Origin: Peptoniphilus_A olsenii
Lineage (GTDB): Bacteria; Bacillota; Clostridia; Tissierellales; Peptoniphilaceae
Length of the DNA stretch: 64,000 bases
Assembly: GCF_040545475.1 (NCBI RefSeq)
Contig: NZ_JBEPMA010000007.1
Coordinates: forward strand, 1 to 64,000
Direction of reading: 5' to 3'
Of the stretch, positions 43,891-52,271 are shown one piece after another. The first letter of the stretch is position 1, and each line of letters starts with the position of its first letter. The notes below the pieces were generated by a model. That model did no database searches and was not told the origin of the DNA. It worked only from the letters and a program-made list of their open reading frames with translations. Position numbers and translations under genes: made by a program.

Positions 43891-44183
43891 AATTATATTA
43901 AACTTGTTGACAATAGAAGCACTTTGCAATAAAATAAAAGAAAACCGAAGAAGTTTTCATAATGGCAATTTTTCATAAATTGCCTTTTTTTTGTTTTTAT
44001 TAATATATTTGTATAATACTAAACTTGTTAGAATATGTATATAATTGTTTTTGTGTTTATTTTTTAGCATATTTTACAGTCAATAGTATAAGAATTATTT
44101 GTGATGGAATTTTGTGTCTTGATAAATAATTTTTTTTAGTTGTAGAAAAATTTGTGCGTATATCATTTAATTTAGGAGGAATC
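43891..44183 (+). other. Intergenic leader region between the kinase and pyrG
   Basis: It holds the kinase terminator (43964-43992) and a TATAAT (44012-44017) with a poor, 15-base-spaced TTGTTT. The remaining AT-rich stretch of about 160 bases before pyrG has no hairpin I can support. Confidence 0.6.
43964..43992 (+). terminator. Terminator of the two-component operon
   Basis: GGCAATTT (43964-43971) pairs with AAATTGCC (43977-43984), loop TTCAT, followed by TTTTTTTT. Confidence 0.92.
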
Positions 44184-45773
44184 ATGACAAAGTTTATTTT
44201 TGTAACTGGTGGAGTTGTATCTGGAATTGGAAAAGGAATTTCAGCTGCAAGTATTGGTAGACTTTTAAAAGAAAGAGGACTAAGCGTATTTATGCAAAAG
44301 TTTGATCCGTATCTAAATGTGGATCCAGGTACTATGAGTCCTTTTCAACATGGAGAAGTTTTTGTGACAAAAGATGGTGCGGAAACTGATTTAGACCTAG
44401 GACATTATGAGAGATTTATAGATGAAGAACTAACAAAAAGAGCTTCAATTACAACAGGAAAAGTATACTCAAAAGTAATTGCAAAAGAAAGACGTGGCGA
44501 TTATAATGGAGCGACAGTGCAAGTGATTCCACATATAACAAATGAAATTAAAAATGCCGTTTACAAAGCAGCCAAAGAATCTAGTGCAGATGTTGTAATA
44601 ACTGAAATAGGCGGTACAGTTGGAGATATAGAATCTCTTCCATTTTTAGAAGCAATAAGGCAAATACACTCTGAAAACAAAAAAGAAGATGTATTATTTG
44701 TGCATACAGTTCTAGTTCCAAATATACCAGGAAGTGACGAACTAAAAACAAAACCAACTCAACATTCATTTAAAGAACTAATGAGCAATGGCATAAAAAC
44801 TGATGTAATAATAATTAGATCAAATGGAGTCGTAACAGAAGATTTGAGAGAAAAAATATCATTATTCTGTGACGTACCAGTAGATGCAATAGTTCAATCT
44901 AAAAATGTAGATTTAATATACGAAGTGCCTCTCGTTTTTCATAAACAAGGACTTGATGATTATATACTTAAAGAATTAGGACTTACAAATCAACCACCAT
45001 CTGAAAAAAAATGGCAAAAAATGGTAGAAAGATTCAAGGACTTAGACAAAGAAGTTACCATTGGTTTAGTTGGAAAATATGTAGGACTTCATGATGCATA
45101 TCTATCAGTATATCAAGCACTTCAAGATGCAGGTTGCGAAAATGGTGCAAAACTTAATCTGAGATGGATAGATGCAGAAGAAGTAGAAGAAGATATAAAT
45201 GTATTAAAAGGATTAGATGGAATAATAGTGCCTGGAGGATTTGGATCACGTGGCACAGAAGGAATGATTCTGACAAGTAAATTTGCACGTGAAAATAATG
45301 TTGCTTATTTTGGTATTTGTTATGGAATGCAAATAGCACTCATAGATGTAGCTAGAAATAAATTAGGATTAAAAGATGCCAACTCAACAGAAATTGACCC
45401 AGAAACAAATAATCCAATAATTGACTTACTTGAAAATCAAAAAGACATCAAAAATCTCGGTGGCACATTGAGACTTGGTAATTATGAATGTTCAATCGAA
45501 AAAGACACCCTAGCTTCTAAATTGTATGGAGAAGATAAAATTTTCGAAAGACATAGACATAGATATGAATTTAATAACGACTTTAGAGGTCAAATAAGAT
45601 CAGCAGGAGTAGAATTTTCTGGTATCAATGAAGACAATGATTTAGTAGAAATAATAGAATTAAAAGACCATCCATTTTTCATAGCTTGCCAATTCCACCC
45701 AGAATTCAAATCAAGACCAACAAAAGTTCATCCATTATTTGACGGATTTATAAAAGCAGCATTGACAAAATAA
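44184..45773 (+). CDS. pyrG: CTP synthase
   Basis: A 529-residue enzyme that aminates UTP to CTP. The N-terminal synthetase domain opens FVTGGVVSGIGKGISAASIG; the C-terminal class I glutaminase domain has GGFGSRGTEG, the catalytic cysteine in YFGICYGMQ and the FHPEFKSRP histidine and glutamate. Full length. The ATG at 44184 follows AGGAGG at 5 bases; the longer frame from 44154 has no site. Single gene with its own terminator. Confidence 0.97.
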   Translation: MTKFIFVTGGVVSGIGKGISAASIGRLLKERGLSVFMQKFDPYLNVDPGTMSPFQHGEVFVTKDGAETDLDLGHYERFIDEELTKRASITTGKVYSKVIAKERRGDYNGATVQVIPHITNEIKNAVYKAAKESSADVVITEIGGTVGDIESLPFLEAIRQIHSENKKEDVLFVHTVLVPNIPGSDELKTKPTQHSFKELMSNGIKTDVIIIRSNGVVTEDLREKISLFCDVPVDAIVQSKNVDLIYEVPLVFHKQGLDDYILKELGLTNQPPSEKKWQKMVERFKDLDKEVTIGLVGKYVGLHDAYLSVYQALQDAGCENGAKLNLRWIDAEEVEEDINVLKGLDGIIVPGGFGSRGTEGMILTSKFARENNVAYFGICYGMQIALIDVARNKLGLKDANSTEIDPETNNPIIDLLENQKDIKNLGGTLRLGNYECSIEKDTLASKLYGEDKIFERHRHRYEFNNDFRGQIRSAGVEFSGINEDNDLVEIIELKDHPFFIACQFHPEFKSRPTKVHPLFDGFIKAALTK

Positions 45774-45790
45774 ATTGTATTTAAAATATT

Positions 45791-45819
45791 GCAGAGGTAT
45801 ATATTATCTCTGCTTTTTT
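45791..45819 (+). terminator. pyrG terminator
   Basis: GCAGAG (45791-45796) pairs with CTCTGC (45808-45813), followed by TTTTTT. Confidence 0.9.
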
Positions 45820-45930
45820 GTTATTATTCGTAAGTTACATTCATTGTATTCGTTAAACCTATTTAGTAATATTTGTAAATCTTTGTTAATATAAAAATAC
45901 GGTAATTAAATTGTTTGATAGGAGGTAAAT

Positions 45931-46098
45931 ATGGTTTGGATTAATAAACCTATACAGAAAAGAATTAGTAAAAGTAAAAGTGAAACTAATGCTTCGGCTA
46001 TTCATCTTTTATGTGTTGTGGAATGGTGTGTAGTTGAGAATGGTTGTGTAATTGTGGGTGGAGGAATACCTTTACCTTGCACTTCAAAAAGAAAATAG
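45931..46098 (+). CDS. Unrecognised 55-residue Cys-containing peptide; candidate ribosomal peptide precursor
   Basis: A short gene with an excellent AGGAGGT site 4 bases before its ATG. The product has a basic, polar first half starting MVWINKPIQKRISKSKS, then a hydrophobic, nearly uncharged second half with four cysteines at 28, 33, 39 and 50, a GGG turn, and a basic tail ending KRK. A charged leader followed by a hydrophobic Cys-rich core is the general layout of bacteriocin and other ribosomal peptide precursors, but no known class motif (FNLD, double-glycine site) is present. Fifteen bases later begins a Cys-rich protein sharing the WINxP start, then a CPBP membrane protein, a type that gives bacteriocin immunity. 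It may be real but unrelated to a bacteriocin; I do not recognise the family. Confidence 0.6.
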   Translation: MVWINKPIQKRISKSKSETNASAIHLLCVVEWCVVENGCVIVGGGIPLPCTSKRK

Positions 46099-46113
46099 AA
46101 AGGAGAAGTATAT

Positions 46114-46536
46114 ATGGAAAACATAAAATGGATTAATAGTCCAACAAATGATATAAAATTGCTTTGCGAAACACATTGCCCTTCATTTACATGTTCATGT
46201 GCTTACTATAACAATTGCAGTTACTGTAATTTAAAATTTAGCCCTGGAGATGATTATTGGCATATCCCTCTAAATTTTTATTTAGATAATCTAGCAAATA
46301 TATTATTTAGTGGAAAAGAATACAGTGCCACGTTGATAAACATGTTACAAACATATATACTAGATAGTGATAATAATGTAGAAATAGTTGCAGAAAAATT
46401 ATTTATTCATGAAAACTCTCACAAATACAGATTGAAGGATATTGAAAATAATAAAAGTTTATTTTTTAATAAACCTTTAGATTTGATAATATTAACAATT
46501 ATATCTATTATTACACGGAAGAAAAATATGGTTTAA
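46114..46536 (+). CDS. Unrecognised 140-residue protein with seven clustered cysteines
   Basis: I do not recognise this protein. Its first 40 residues hold seven cysteines in a tight cluster (CETHCPSFTCSC then CSYC), which could bind zinc or an iron-sulfur cluster, or be modified. The rest is an ordinary helical domain (LNFYLDNLANILFSGKEYSATLINML) and a hydrophobic C-terminal helix near 125-135. The N-terminus KWINSP repeats the WINxP of the 55-residue peptide encoded 15 bases upstream, as if both were bound by the same partner or came from one duplication. AAAGGAG precedes the start. The CPBP gene follows 42 bases later. Possible roles: second precursor, modifying partner or regulator. Confidence 0.6.
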   Translation: MENIKWINSPTNDIKLLCETHCPSFTCSCAYYNNCSYCNLKFSPGDDYWHIPLNFYLDNLANILFSGKEYSATLINMLQTYILDSDNNVEIVAEKLFIHENSHKYRLKDIENNKSLFFNKPLDLIILTIISIITRKKNMV

Positions 46537-46578
46537 AATCGAGATATTAATTTATTAAATTTTTTTTGGAGATATAAT

Positions 46579-47457
46579 ATGGAAAAAGACAATAGAAAAA
46601 AAGTTCTAAAAGACGCTGGATTCGCTTATATTATAACGTTTGCGCTATATTTATTTTTGGGAACTCTTACTTTTAATATAAAGACACAGCTTGGCTTTGT
46701 AATTATTAGAAGTTTTACTATGCCATTATGCATTTTTATTGCATATAGTTTATATTTTGGTTTATATATAAGAGAATTTTTACAACAATTAAAACATGAC
46801 TTAAAAGAGTTAGATATTTATAGAATACTGTTTAGTTTAAAATATTGTTTTTTATATTTAGGAATAGCATTTTTAATTACGCCTATTTCCCAGATAGAGA
46901 AGAATGCGGTTCAAGACGGTCGTATAGATTCATATATTATGCTGATGATGCCTATTTTTGTAATATTTGAAGAATATATTTTTAGATATATCTTGTTAAA
47001 TAAGTTTTCTGATAATTGTATAGATGGAGGAATACTTTTTTCTTCTATATGTTTTGCCTTGATGCATTATAATAGATTTATAAATCCACTAATAGTTGGA
47101 ATATTTGTAGGTGTAGTTTATGTATATACAAGAAATATTATATATCCAATTTTTCTGCATTATGCGATAAACTCAATGATATTGGTGAATTTAGTTATGT
47201 GTGTGCAGAATTTATCTTTTGGAACTCATGTTACTTTAGAAACTCCTAATAAAATGACAGGTATTTTATTGTTAGTAACTGCTATTATTTTGATAGTTTT
47301 ACAAATGTTACTGAAAAAAGGGAAAGAAGTGTTAGAATTAGAAAAAAATATACTACTATTGTTTGTAAAACAAATTAAGTACACATACGAGTTTATAAAA
47401 ACTTTTCCTATAAATCTTGTGTTAATTTGGAAAATACTATCAATTAATTTTATATAA
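46579..47457 (+). CDS. CPBP-family intramembrane metalloprotease
   Basis: A 292-residue membrane protein with about eight hydrophobic segments and the CPBP motifs EEYIFRY near 136, a histidine in FALMHYNRF near 160 and LHYAINS near 195. It is a different branch from the CPBP protein at 446-1378. Members act as bacteriocin self-immunity proteins or prenyl-type proteases. Here it closes a three-gene unit behind two small Cys-rich products, which favours the immunity or processing role. TTGGAG lies 9 bases ahead of the ATG. No exporter adjoins it. Confidence 0.8.
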   Translation: MEKDNRKKVLKDAGFAYIITFALYLFLGTLTFNIKTQLGFVIIRSFTMPLCIFIAYSLYFGLYIREFLQQLKHDLKELDIYRILFSLKYCFLYLGIAFLITPISQIEKNAVQDGRIDSYIMLMMPIFVIFEEYIFRYILLNKFSDNCIDGGILFSSICFALMHYNRFINPLIVGIFVGVVYVYTRNIIYPIFLHYAINSMILVNLVMCVQNLSFGTHVTLETPNKMTGILLLVTAIILIVLQMLLKKGKEVLELEKNILLLFVKQIKYTYEFIKTFPINLVLIWKILSINFI

Positions 47458-47644
47458 ATATTAAGAATAGTTATTGGTTTCGTTTAAATAACAATCTAAT
47501 TTAAAAAATAAATAATTTCTAAATAGTAAACAATAAATGGTTGGTAAACTATTAATCATATTTCTATTCTAGCATTTTTCTAAATTACAATATCCTTTAA
47601 ATTAGTGCTCAAATAGTGTAAAATATTTCGTAAGGAGATTTGAT

Positions 47645-48139
47645 GTGGAATATTGGGATGTTTATGATAAAAAAGGGAAATGGAAAACTAAAGTAATCAG
47701 GCGAGGCGATACTTTAAAGGCTGGCGAATACCATTTAATTGTCGAGGGTTGGATTTTAAGGGACGATGGTAAATTTATCATTCAGAGAAGATCCCTTGAA
47801 AAGAAATCTTTCTCGGGTATGTGGTACTGCTCTGCTGGTGGCTCTGTTATTAGTGGCGAAGACTCCAAAGAGGGTATGGCACGTGAGTTTAAAGAGGAAC
47901 TGGGAATTGATATTGCTATTTCTGATTTGAAGTTAAAAAGAATAATTACTGAAAGAAACACTATATTTCACATTTTTTTAGTTAGGAAAAATATTTCTTT
48001 GGAAGACATTAAGTTGCAAGAAGAGGAAGTCATGGATGTAAAACTTGCTACTGTAGATGAAATCTATAAAATGATTGAGGATAAAAAATTTATTGGCCTT
48101 GGTTATTATGAGTCTTTTTTTGAGAATATTTTTAAATAA
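47645..48139 (+). CDS. NUDIX hydrolase
   Basis: A 164-residue hydrolase of nucleoside diphosphate-linked substrates. The NUDIX box runs from the G of GGSVISGEDSKEG through AREFKEELG, with all acidic residues in place. The start is GTG at 47645, with AAGGAG 10 bases ahead; the ATG two bases earlier is in another frame that stops soon. The N-terminus (EYWDVYDKKGKWK) resembles the isopentenyl-diphosphate-isomerase-like NUDIX branch. The substrate is unknown. A terminator separates it from cysS. Confidence 0.87.
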   Translation: MEYWDVYDKKGKWKTKVIRRGDTLKAGEYHLIVEGWILRDDGKFIIQRRSLEKKSFSGMWYCSAGGSVISGEDSKEGMAREFKEELGIDIAISDLKLKRIITERNTIFHIFLVRKNISLEDIKLQEEEVMDVKLATVDEIYKMIEDKKFIGLGYYESFFENIFK

Positions 48140-48141
48140 TT

Positions 48142-48165
48142 CGTCTCTCGTGAGGCGTTTTTTTA
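48142..48165 (+). terminator. Terminator between the NUDIX gene and cysS
   Basis: CGTCTC (48142-48147) pairs with GAGGCG (48152-48157, one T-G pair), loop TCGT, followed by TTTTTTT. It lies 15 bases before the cysS start. Confidence 0.85.
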
Positions 48166-48179
48166 TATGGGGGTTATTT

Positions 48180-49577
48180 ATGAAATTATACAACACTCTG
48201 ACACGAAAAAAAGAAGATTTTATACCAATTAAAGATGGACAAGTTTCTATATACAATTGTGGTCCCACTGTTTACAATTTCATTCATGTGGGAAATGCAA
48301 GACCATTGGTAGTTTTTGATACTTTGAGAAGATATTTTTTATACAAAGGTTTAGATGTAAAATTTGTTGTAAATTTTACTGATATTGATGACAAAATGAT
48401 TAATAAAGCTAATGATGAAGGTGTCACGGTATCTGATATTGCACAAAGATATATTGCTGAATTTAAAAAAGATGCTGGAGGACTTCATCTATATGATTAT
48501 GAAACTATGAACCCAAGAGCTACTCATTTAATTGATGAGATGATAGATTTTATCTCTGTTCTTATTGATAAAGGGGCGGCATATGTGGTTGATGGAGATG
48601 TTTATTTTGATATAACTCATGCTAAAGATTATGGTAAGCTTTCTAAAAAGAATTTAGAAGACTTGATTTCTGGACACAGAGTTGATGTAAATGACAACAA
48701 GAAAAATCCACAAGATTTTGCTCTATGGAAAAATAAAAAAGAAAAAGAGCCATTCTGGAAAGCACCTTGGGGCGAAGGACGCCCTGGATGGCATATTGAA
48801 TGTTCTGTTATGGCAAAAACTCTTCTTGGAGATACTATTGATATTCATACAGGTGGCGAAGATTTACAATTTCCTCATCATGAAAATGAAATTGCACAAT
48901 CAGAGACTTGCAATGATGTAGCTTTTGCAAATTATTGGCTTCACAATGGTATGATTACTGTGGATAATGAAAAGATGAGTAAGTCAAAGGGCAATTTCTT
49001 TACTGTTAGAGAAATATCCGAAGAATATGACCTTGAAATCCTTAGATTCTTTCTACTCACTACTCAATATCGTTCACCAATAAACTTTTCAAGAGAAGTA
49101 ATGGATCAAACAAAAAATTCACGTGAAAGATTATATAATGCTAAATTTAAATTAGAAGATGCAATTAAAAAGTCTACACTTGATAATATTACCTCTGATG
49201 AAGAAAGCTTGTTTAAATCTTTTGATGCTCACATAAAAAAATTTGAAACTTCTATGGAAGATGATTTAAACACTGCTGATGCAATCACAGCAATTTTCGA
49301 CCTGGTAAAAGATATTAACTTGAATCTTGATGAAAATAATTCAAAAGAAATGTTAAATAAAACCCTTGAATTATTAAAAAAATTAACTAGAGTTTTAGGA
49401 ATTATGGAAGAAGAACAAGGCGAATTATCTCAAGAAGTTGAAAAACTTATTGATGAAAGAAATGCTGCTCGTAAGAATAAAGATTTTGCAAGGGCGGATG
49501 AAATTAGAGATGAATTAAAAGAAATGGGCATCGAAATAAAAGATACAAGAAGTGGTACAACTTGGAAGAGAATTTAA
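48180..49577 (+). CDS. cysS: Cysteinyl-tRNA synthetase
   Basis: A 465-residue class I synthetase. The zinc cysteine of YNCGPTVYN is followed by HVGNARP (HIGH motif) near 37; the remaining zinc ligands are in HIECSVMA and FPHHENE, and KMSKSKGNFF lies near 267. The C-terminal DALR-type domain is complete. The ATG at 48180 has GGGGG ahead; the longer frame from 48075 has no site and overlaps the NUDIX gene. It overlaps the Mini-III gene by 16 bases, a standard Gram-positive order (cysS, mrnC, rlmB). Confidence 0.96.
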   Translation: MKLYNTLTRKKEDFIPIKDGQVSIYNCGPTVYNFIHVGNARPLVVFDTLRRYFLYKGLDVKFVVNFTDIDDKMINKANDEGVTVSDIAQRYIAEFKKDAGGLHLYDYETMNPRATHLIDEMIDFISVLIDKGAAYVVDGDVYFDITHAKDYGKLSKKNLEDLISGHRVDVNDNKKNPQDFALWKNKKEKEPFWKAPWGEGRPGWHIECSVMAKTLLGDTIDIHTGGEDLQFPHHENEIAQSETCNDVAFANYWLHNGMITVDNEKMSKSKGNFFTVREISEEYDLEILRFFLLTTQYRSPINFSREVMDQTKNSRERLYNAKFKLEDAIKKSTLDNITSDEESLFKSFDAHIKKFETSMEDDLNTADAITAIFDLVKDINLNLDENNSKEMLNKTLELLKKLTRVLGIMEEEQGELSQEVEKLIDERNAARKNKDFARADEIRDELKEMGIEIKDTRSGTTWKRI

Positions 49578-49969
49578 ATTATTTAGAGATAAAGGATTTT
49601 ACTAAATCTGATATATTGGAACTTTCTCCATTAGCTCTTGCCTATATTGGTGATGCTTGTTTTGAGATGCTAGTCAGAAGTTATATATTGGATGCCAAGA
49701 AGAATCCTAATAAGTTGCACAAAGAAAGTGTAAAATTTGTGAGGGCAAAATCTCAAAGAGCTTTATTCGAAAAAGTGGAACCAATTCTTAACGAAGATGA
49801 GATTAGAGTTTTTAAAAGGGGCAGAAATGCTAAATCGCATACTGTCCCCAAAAATGCGGACCCTATAGATTATAGATATGCGACAGGCATGGAGGCTTTG
49901 TTTGGATATTTATATTTATTTAAAGAATATGATAGAATAAGAAAGATTTTTAAGGAGATGATTGAATGA
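49562..49969 (+). CDS. mrnC: Mini-ribonuclease III
   Basis: A 135-residue RNase III-type domain without a double-stranded RNA-binding domain. The signature LALAYIGDACFEMLVRSYIL near 25 carries the catalytic Asp, and the C-terminal ATGMEALFGYLYL carries the catalytic Glu. It matures 23S rRNA. The start is TTG at 49562 within the end of cysS. It overlaps thyX by 4 bases. Confidence 0.93.
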   Translation: MEENLNYLEIKDFTKSDILELSPLALAYIGDACFEMLVRSYILDAKKNPNKLHKESVKFVRAKSQRALFEKVEPILNEDEIRVFKRGRNAKSHTVPKNADPIDYRYATGMEALFGYLYLFKEYDRIRKIFKEMIE

Positions 49970-50724
49970 AGGTAAAAATAATTTCTCACACAATGAATCC
50001 CGAAAAGACAATAGCTGCTTCTGCAAAGTTGTGTTATTCGAGAGTTGGTGTTGAAGATATTTCAGAAGACTTAACTGACGAGAGTGCTGAAAAGTTTTTA
50101 GAAAAATTGATGAGCTTTTCTCATTTATCTCCTCTAGAACATGTCAGCTTTACTTTTGCAATTGAGGGTGTATCTAGAACTTTAACCCATCAATTAGTAA
50201 GACATAGAATCGCATCATATTCACAGCAATCTCAAAGGTATGTAAAGCTTGATAATTTTGAGTATATTATTCCGCCGCAAATTGAAGAAAATGAGAAAGC
50301 AAAAAAAATCTTTATTGAAGCTATGCAAAGAGATCAAGAAGATTATAATACTTTAGTTGAGATTTTAATAAAAGAAAGTTCTCAAAAATTAATAGCGGAA
50401 GGCATGCCAGAGGAGAAAGCTAGAAGTGCTGTTGAGAAACAGTGTATAGAAGATGCTAGATATGTTTTTCCAAATGCTTGTGAAACGAAAATTGTAGTTA
50501 CAATGAATGTAAGAACCCTGCAACATTTCTTTACAGTAAGATGCTGTGAAAGAGCACAATGGGAAATAAGAGCACTTGCTACTGAAATGCTAAAACAGGT
50601 AAAACAAGTAGCTCCTACACTTTTTAAAAATGAAGGTCCTGGTTGTGTAAAGGGTCCTTGTCCTGAAGGTAAGATGACTTGTGGTAAACAGAATTTAATT
50701 CGTGAAAAATTTAAAAATTTATAG
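49966..50724 (+). CDS. thyX: FAD-dependent thymidylate synthase
   Basis: A 252-residue enzyme that makes dTMP with FAD and folate. The ThyX motif RHRIASYSQQSQRY is near 79, and the C-terminal FFTVRCCERAQWEIR motif is present. Its occurrence suggests thymidylate is not made by ThyA, though ThyA could be elsewhere. It sits in the mrnC-rlmB run with 4-base and 8-base spacings. Confidence 0.95.
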   Translation: MKVKIISHTMNPEKTIAASAKLCYSRVGVEDISEDLTDESAEKFLEKLMSFSHLSPLEHVSFTFAIEGVSRTLTHQLVRHRIASYSQQSQRYVKLDNFEYIIPPQIEENEKAKKIFIEAMQRDQEDYNTLVEILIKESSQKLIAEGMPEEKARSAVEKQCIEDARYVFPNACETKIVVTMNVRTLQHFFTVRCCERAQWEIRALATEMLKQVKQVAPTLFKNEGPGCVKGPCPEGKMTCGKQNLIREKFKNL

Positions 50725-50732
50725 GGATATTT

Positions 50733-51440
50733 ATGAAATATATATATGGTAGAGGGCCTGTTATGGAGGCTCTAAAAAATGAAGAAGTTGAAAAAGTATA
50801 TGTAGGCAAAAATGCCACAGGCTCTATTAAAAAAATAATAGGGATGGCTCGCGATAGAAAAATTCCAACAGTAAATGCAGATAATGAAAAGCTACAAGAG
50901 TTAGCGGGCTCAACTAATCACCAAGCTGTAGTGGCTCTTGTCAGTGATTTTACTTATGTGGAACTTGAAGATTTATGCAATAAATATAAAGATAAAGAAA
51001 ATGCTAAAATTTTTATTTTAGATAAAATTGAAGACCCACATAATTTTGGTGCAATAGCCAGAAGTGCCAATTTTTTTGGTGTGGATGCAATAATTTTTCC
51101 AAATAGAAGAGCGGCCACAGTAAATGATACGGTAGTCAAATCTTCTGCTGGTGCTATATATGACATCGATGTATGTAAAGTAGGGAATATCTCCCAAGCC
51201 ATCGAAAAATTAAAAGAAGTTGGTTTTTGGATATTTGCCACAGATTTAAAAGGCGAAGATATTCGTGAAACTGATTTTTCGGGAAAGGTTGGAGTTATTA
51301 TTGGAAATGAGGGCAAGGGAGTGTCTAAAAATCTATTAAAAAGCTCTGATAAAATAATCACTATTCCTAATTTTTCTGATTTTGATTCTCTAAATGCTTC
51401 AGTGGCTGCTGCAGTTATTATGTTTGAGATAGTGAGATAA
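50733..51440 (+). CDS. rlmB: 23S rRNA 2'-O-methyltransferase, TrmH family
   Basis: A 235-residue SPOUT methyltransferase. The N-terminal RNA-binding part opens YIYGRGPVMEALKN; the knotted domain has LDKIEDPHNFGAIARSANFFG near 91, VGVIIGNEGKGVSK near 189 and SLNASVAAAV near 220. It methylates 23S rRNA G2251 (E. coli numbering) or a nearby site. It follows thyX by 8 bases and precedes the NYN nuclease gene by 4, so it belongs to the cysS-mrnC-thyX-rlmB-yacP run. Confidence 0.93.
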   Translation: MKYIYGRGPVMEALKNEEVEKVYVGKNATGSIKKIIGMARDRKIPTVNADNEKLQELAGSTNHQAVVALVSDFTYVELEDLCNKYKDKENAKIFILDKIEDPHNFGAIARSANFFGVDAIIFPNRRAATVNDTVVKSSAGAIYDIDVCKVGNISQAIEKLKEVGFWIFATDLKGEDIRETDFSGKVGVIIGNEGKGVSKNLLKSSDKIITIPNFSDFDSLNASVAAAVIMFEIVR

Positions 51441-51444
51441 TAAA

Positions 51445-51981
51445 ATGAGAAACAGAAGAAGTCCATATAAAAAAGGTAAAAATTATCTTTTTGTGGACGG
51501 TTATAATATTATTAATTCATGGAACAATTTAATAAAATTAAAAAATGTATCATTAGAAGATGCTCGTGATGAACTTATTAATATTATGATTGAGTTTTCT
51601 CATGTTACAAAAGAAGAAATAATATTGGTCTTTGATGCTTATCAAGTCAAAAAATCTGCTGGCAAAGTTTATAACGAAGATGGCATCAAAGTAGTTTTTA
51701 CTAAGGAGTTTGAGACAGCCGATCACTTTATTGAAAAAGAACTTGATTATATTGGCAGATTTACCGGTGTTAGAGTTGCGACAAGTGATAATGTAGAACA
51801 ACAGATAATATTGTCAAGAGGAGGCACTAGAATCTCTGCAAGAGAACTTGAAGCTGAAGTATTGAGTCAAAAAATCAGAACCGAAAAGACTCTTCAAAAG
51901 TTAAAAGAAGAAAGAGTATATTCACTTGACGAAAAGAGTTTAGATGCATTAGAAAATCTTAAAAAATCTTTGGGAGATTGA
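51445..51981 (+). CDS. NYN-domain nuclease (YacP/Rae1-like)
   Basis: A 178-residue PIN-like nuclease: LFVDGYNIINSWNNL near 10, EIILVFDAYQVKKS near 52, FTKEFETADHFIEKEL near 80 and VRVATSDNVEQQIILSRGGTRIS near 104 carry the NYN acidic residues. Rae1 in B. subtilis is a ribosome-associated mRNA endonuclease encoded at this same place after rlmB. A small membrane-protein gene follows 6 bases later. Confidence 0.9.
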   Translation: MRNRRSPYKKGKNYLFVDGYNIINSWNNLIKLKNVSLEDARDELINIMIEFSHVTKEEIILVFDAYQVKKSAGKVYNEDGIKVVFTKEFETADHFIEKELDYIGRFTGVRVATSDNVEQQIILSRGGTRISARELEAEVLSQKIRTEKTLQKLKEERVYSLDEKSLDALENLKKSLGD

Positions 51982-51987
51982 TAAATT

Positions 51988-52155
51988 ATGCCAGTTAATA
52001 AAGAAGATAAATTTAAAGAAGATGATAGAAAACTAATTGAAGGAAATACCTTTGATGATAAATCTGATTTTTCAACTACAGATATAGGAATTACATTTGC
52101 AGTTTTGGTAGTTGGAATAATATTGTTTTCTTTTTTGTTTAAATTTATTTTTTAA
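51988..52155 (+). CDS. Small 55-residue single-pass membrane protein
   Basis: A short reading frame after the NYN gene. Its first 33 residues are charged (MPVNKEDKFKEDDRKLIEG); the rest is one hydrophobic segment, ITFAVLVVGIILFSFLFKF, ending at the TAA. The ribosome site is poor (GGGAG 18 bases ahead), so it may rely on coupling to the gene upstream. I do not recognise it. It could be a tail-anchored regulator of a larger membrane or secretion complex. Confidence 0.55.
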   Translation: MPVNKEDKFKEDDRKLIEGNTFDDKSDFSTTDIGITFAVLVVGIILFSFLFKFIF

Positions 52156-52199
52156 TTATAGATATATTATGATATAAAATTGATTTTTTAACTAACTTT

Positions 52200-52222
52200 G
52201 AGCACTTTGGTGCTCTTTTTTA
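52200..52222 (+). terminator. Terminator of the cysS-to-NYN operon
   Basis: GAGCAC (52200-52205) pairs with GTGCTC (52210-52215), loop TTTG, followed by TTTTTTAA. Confidence 0.92.
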
Positions 52223-52271
52223 ATTAATGGGTAAAAATATAAAAATAAGGTAAATAGAGAGGATGTATCTC

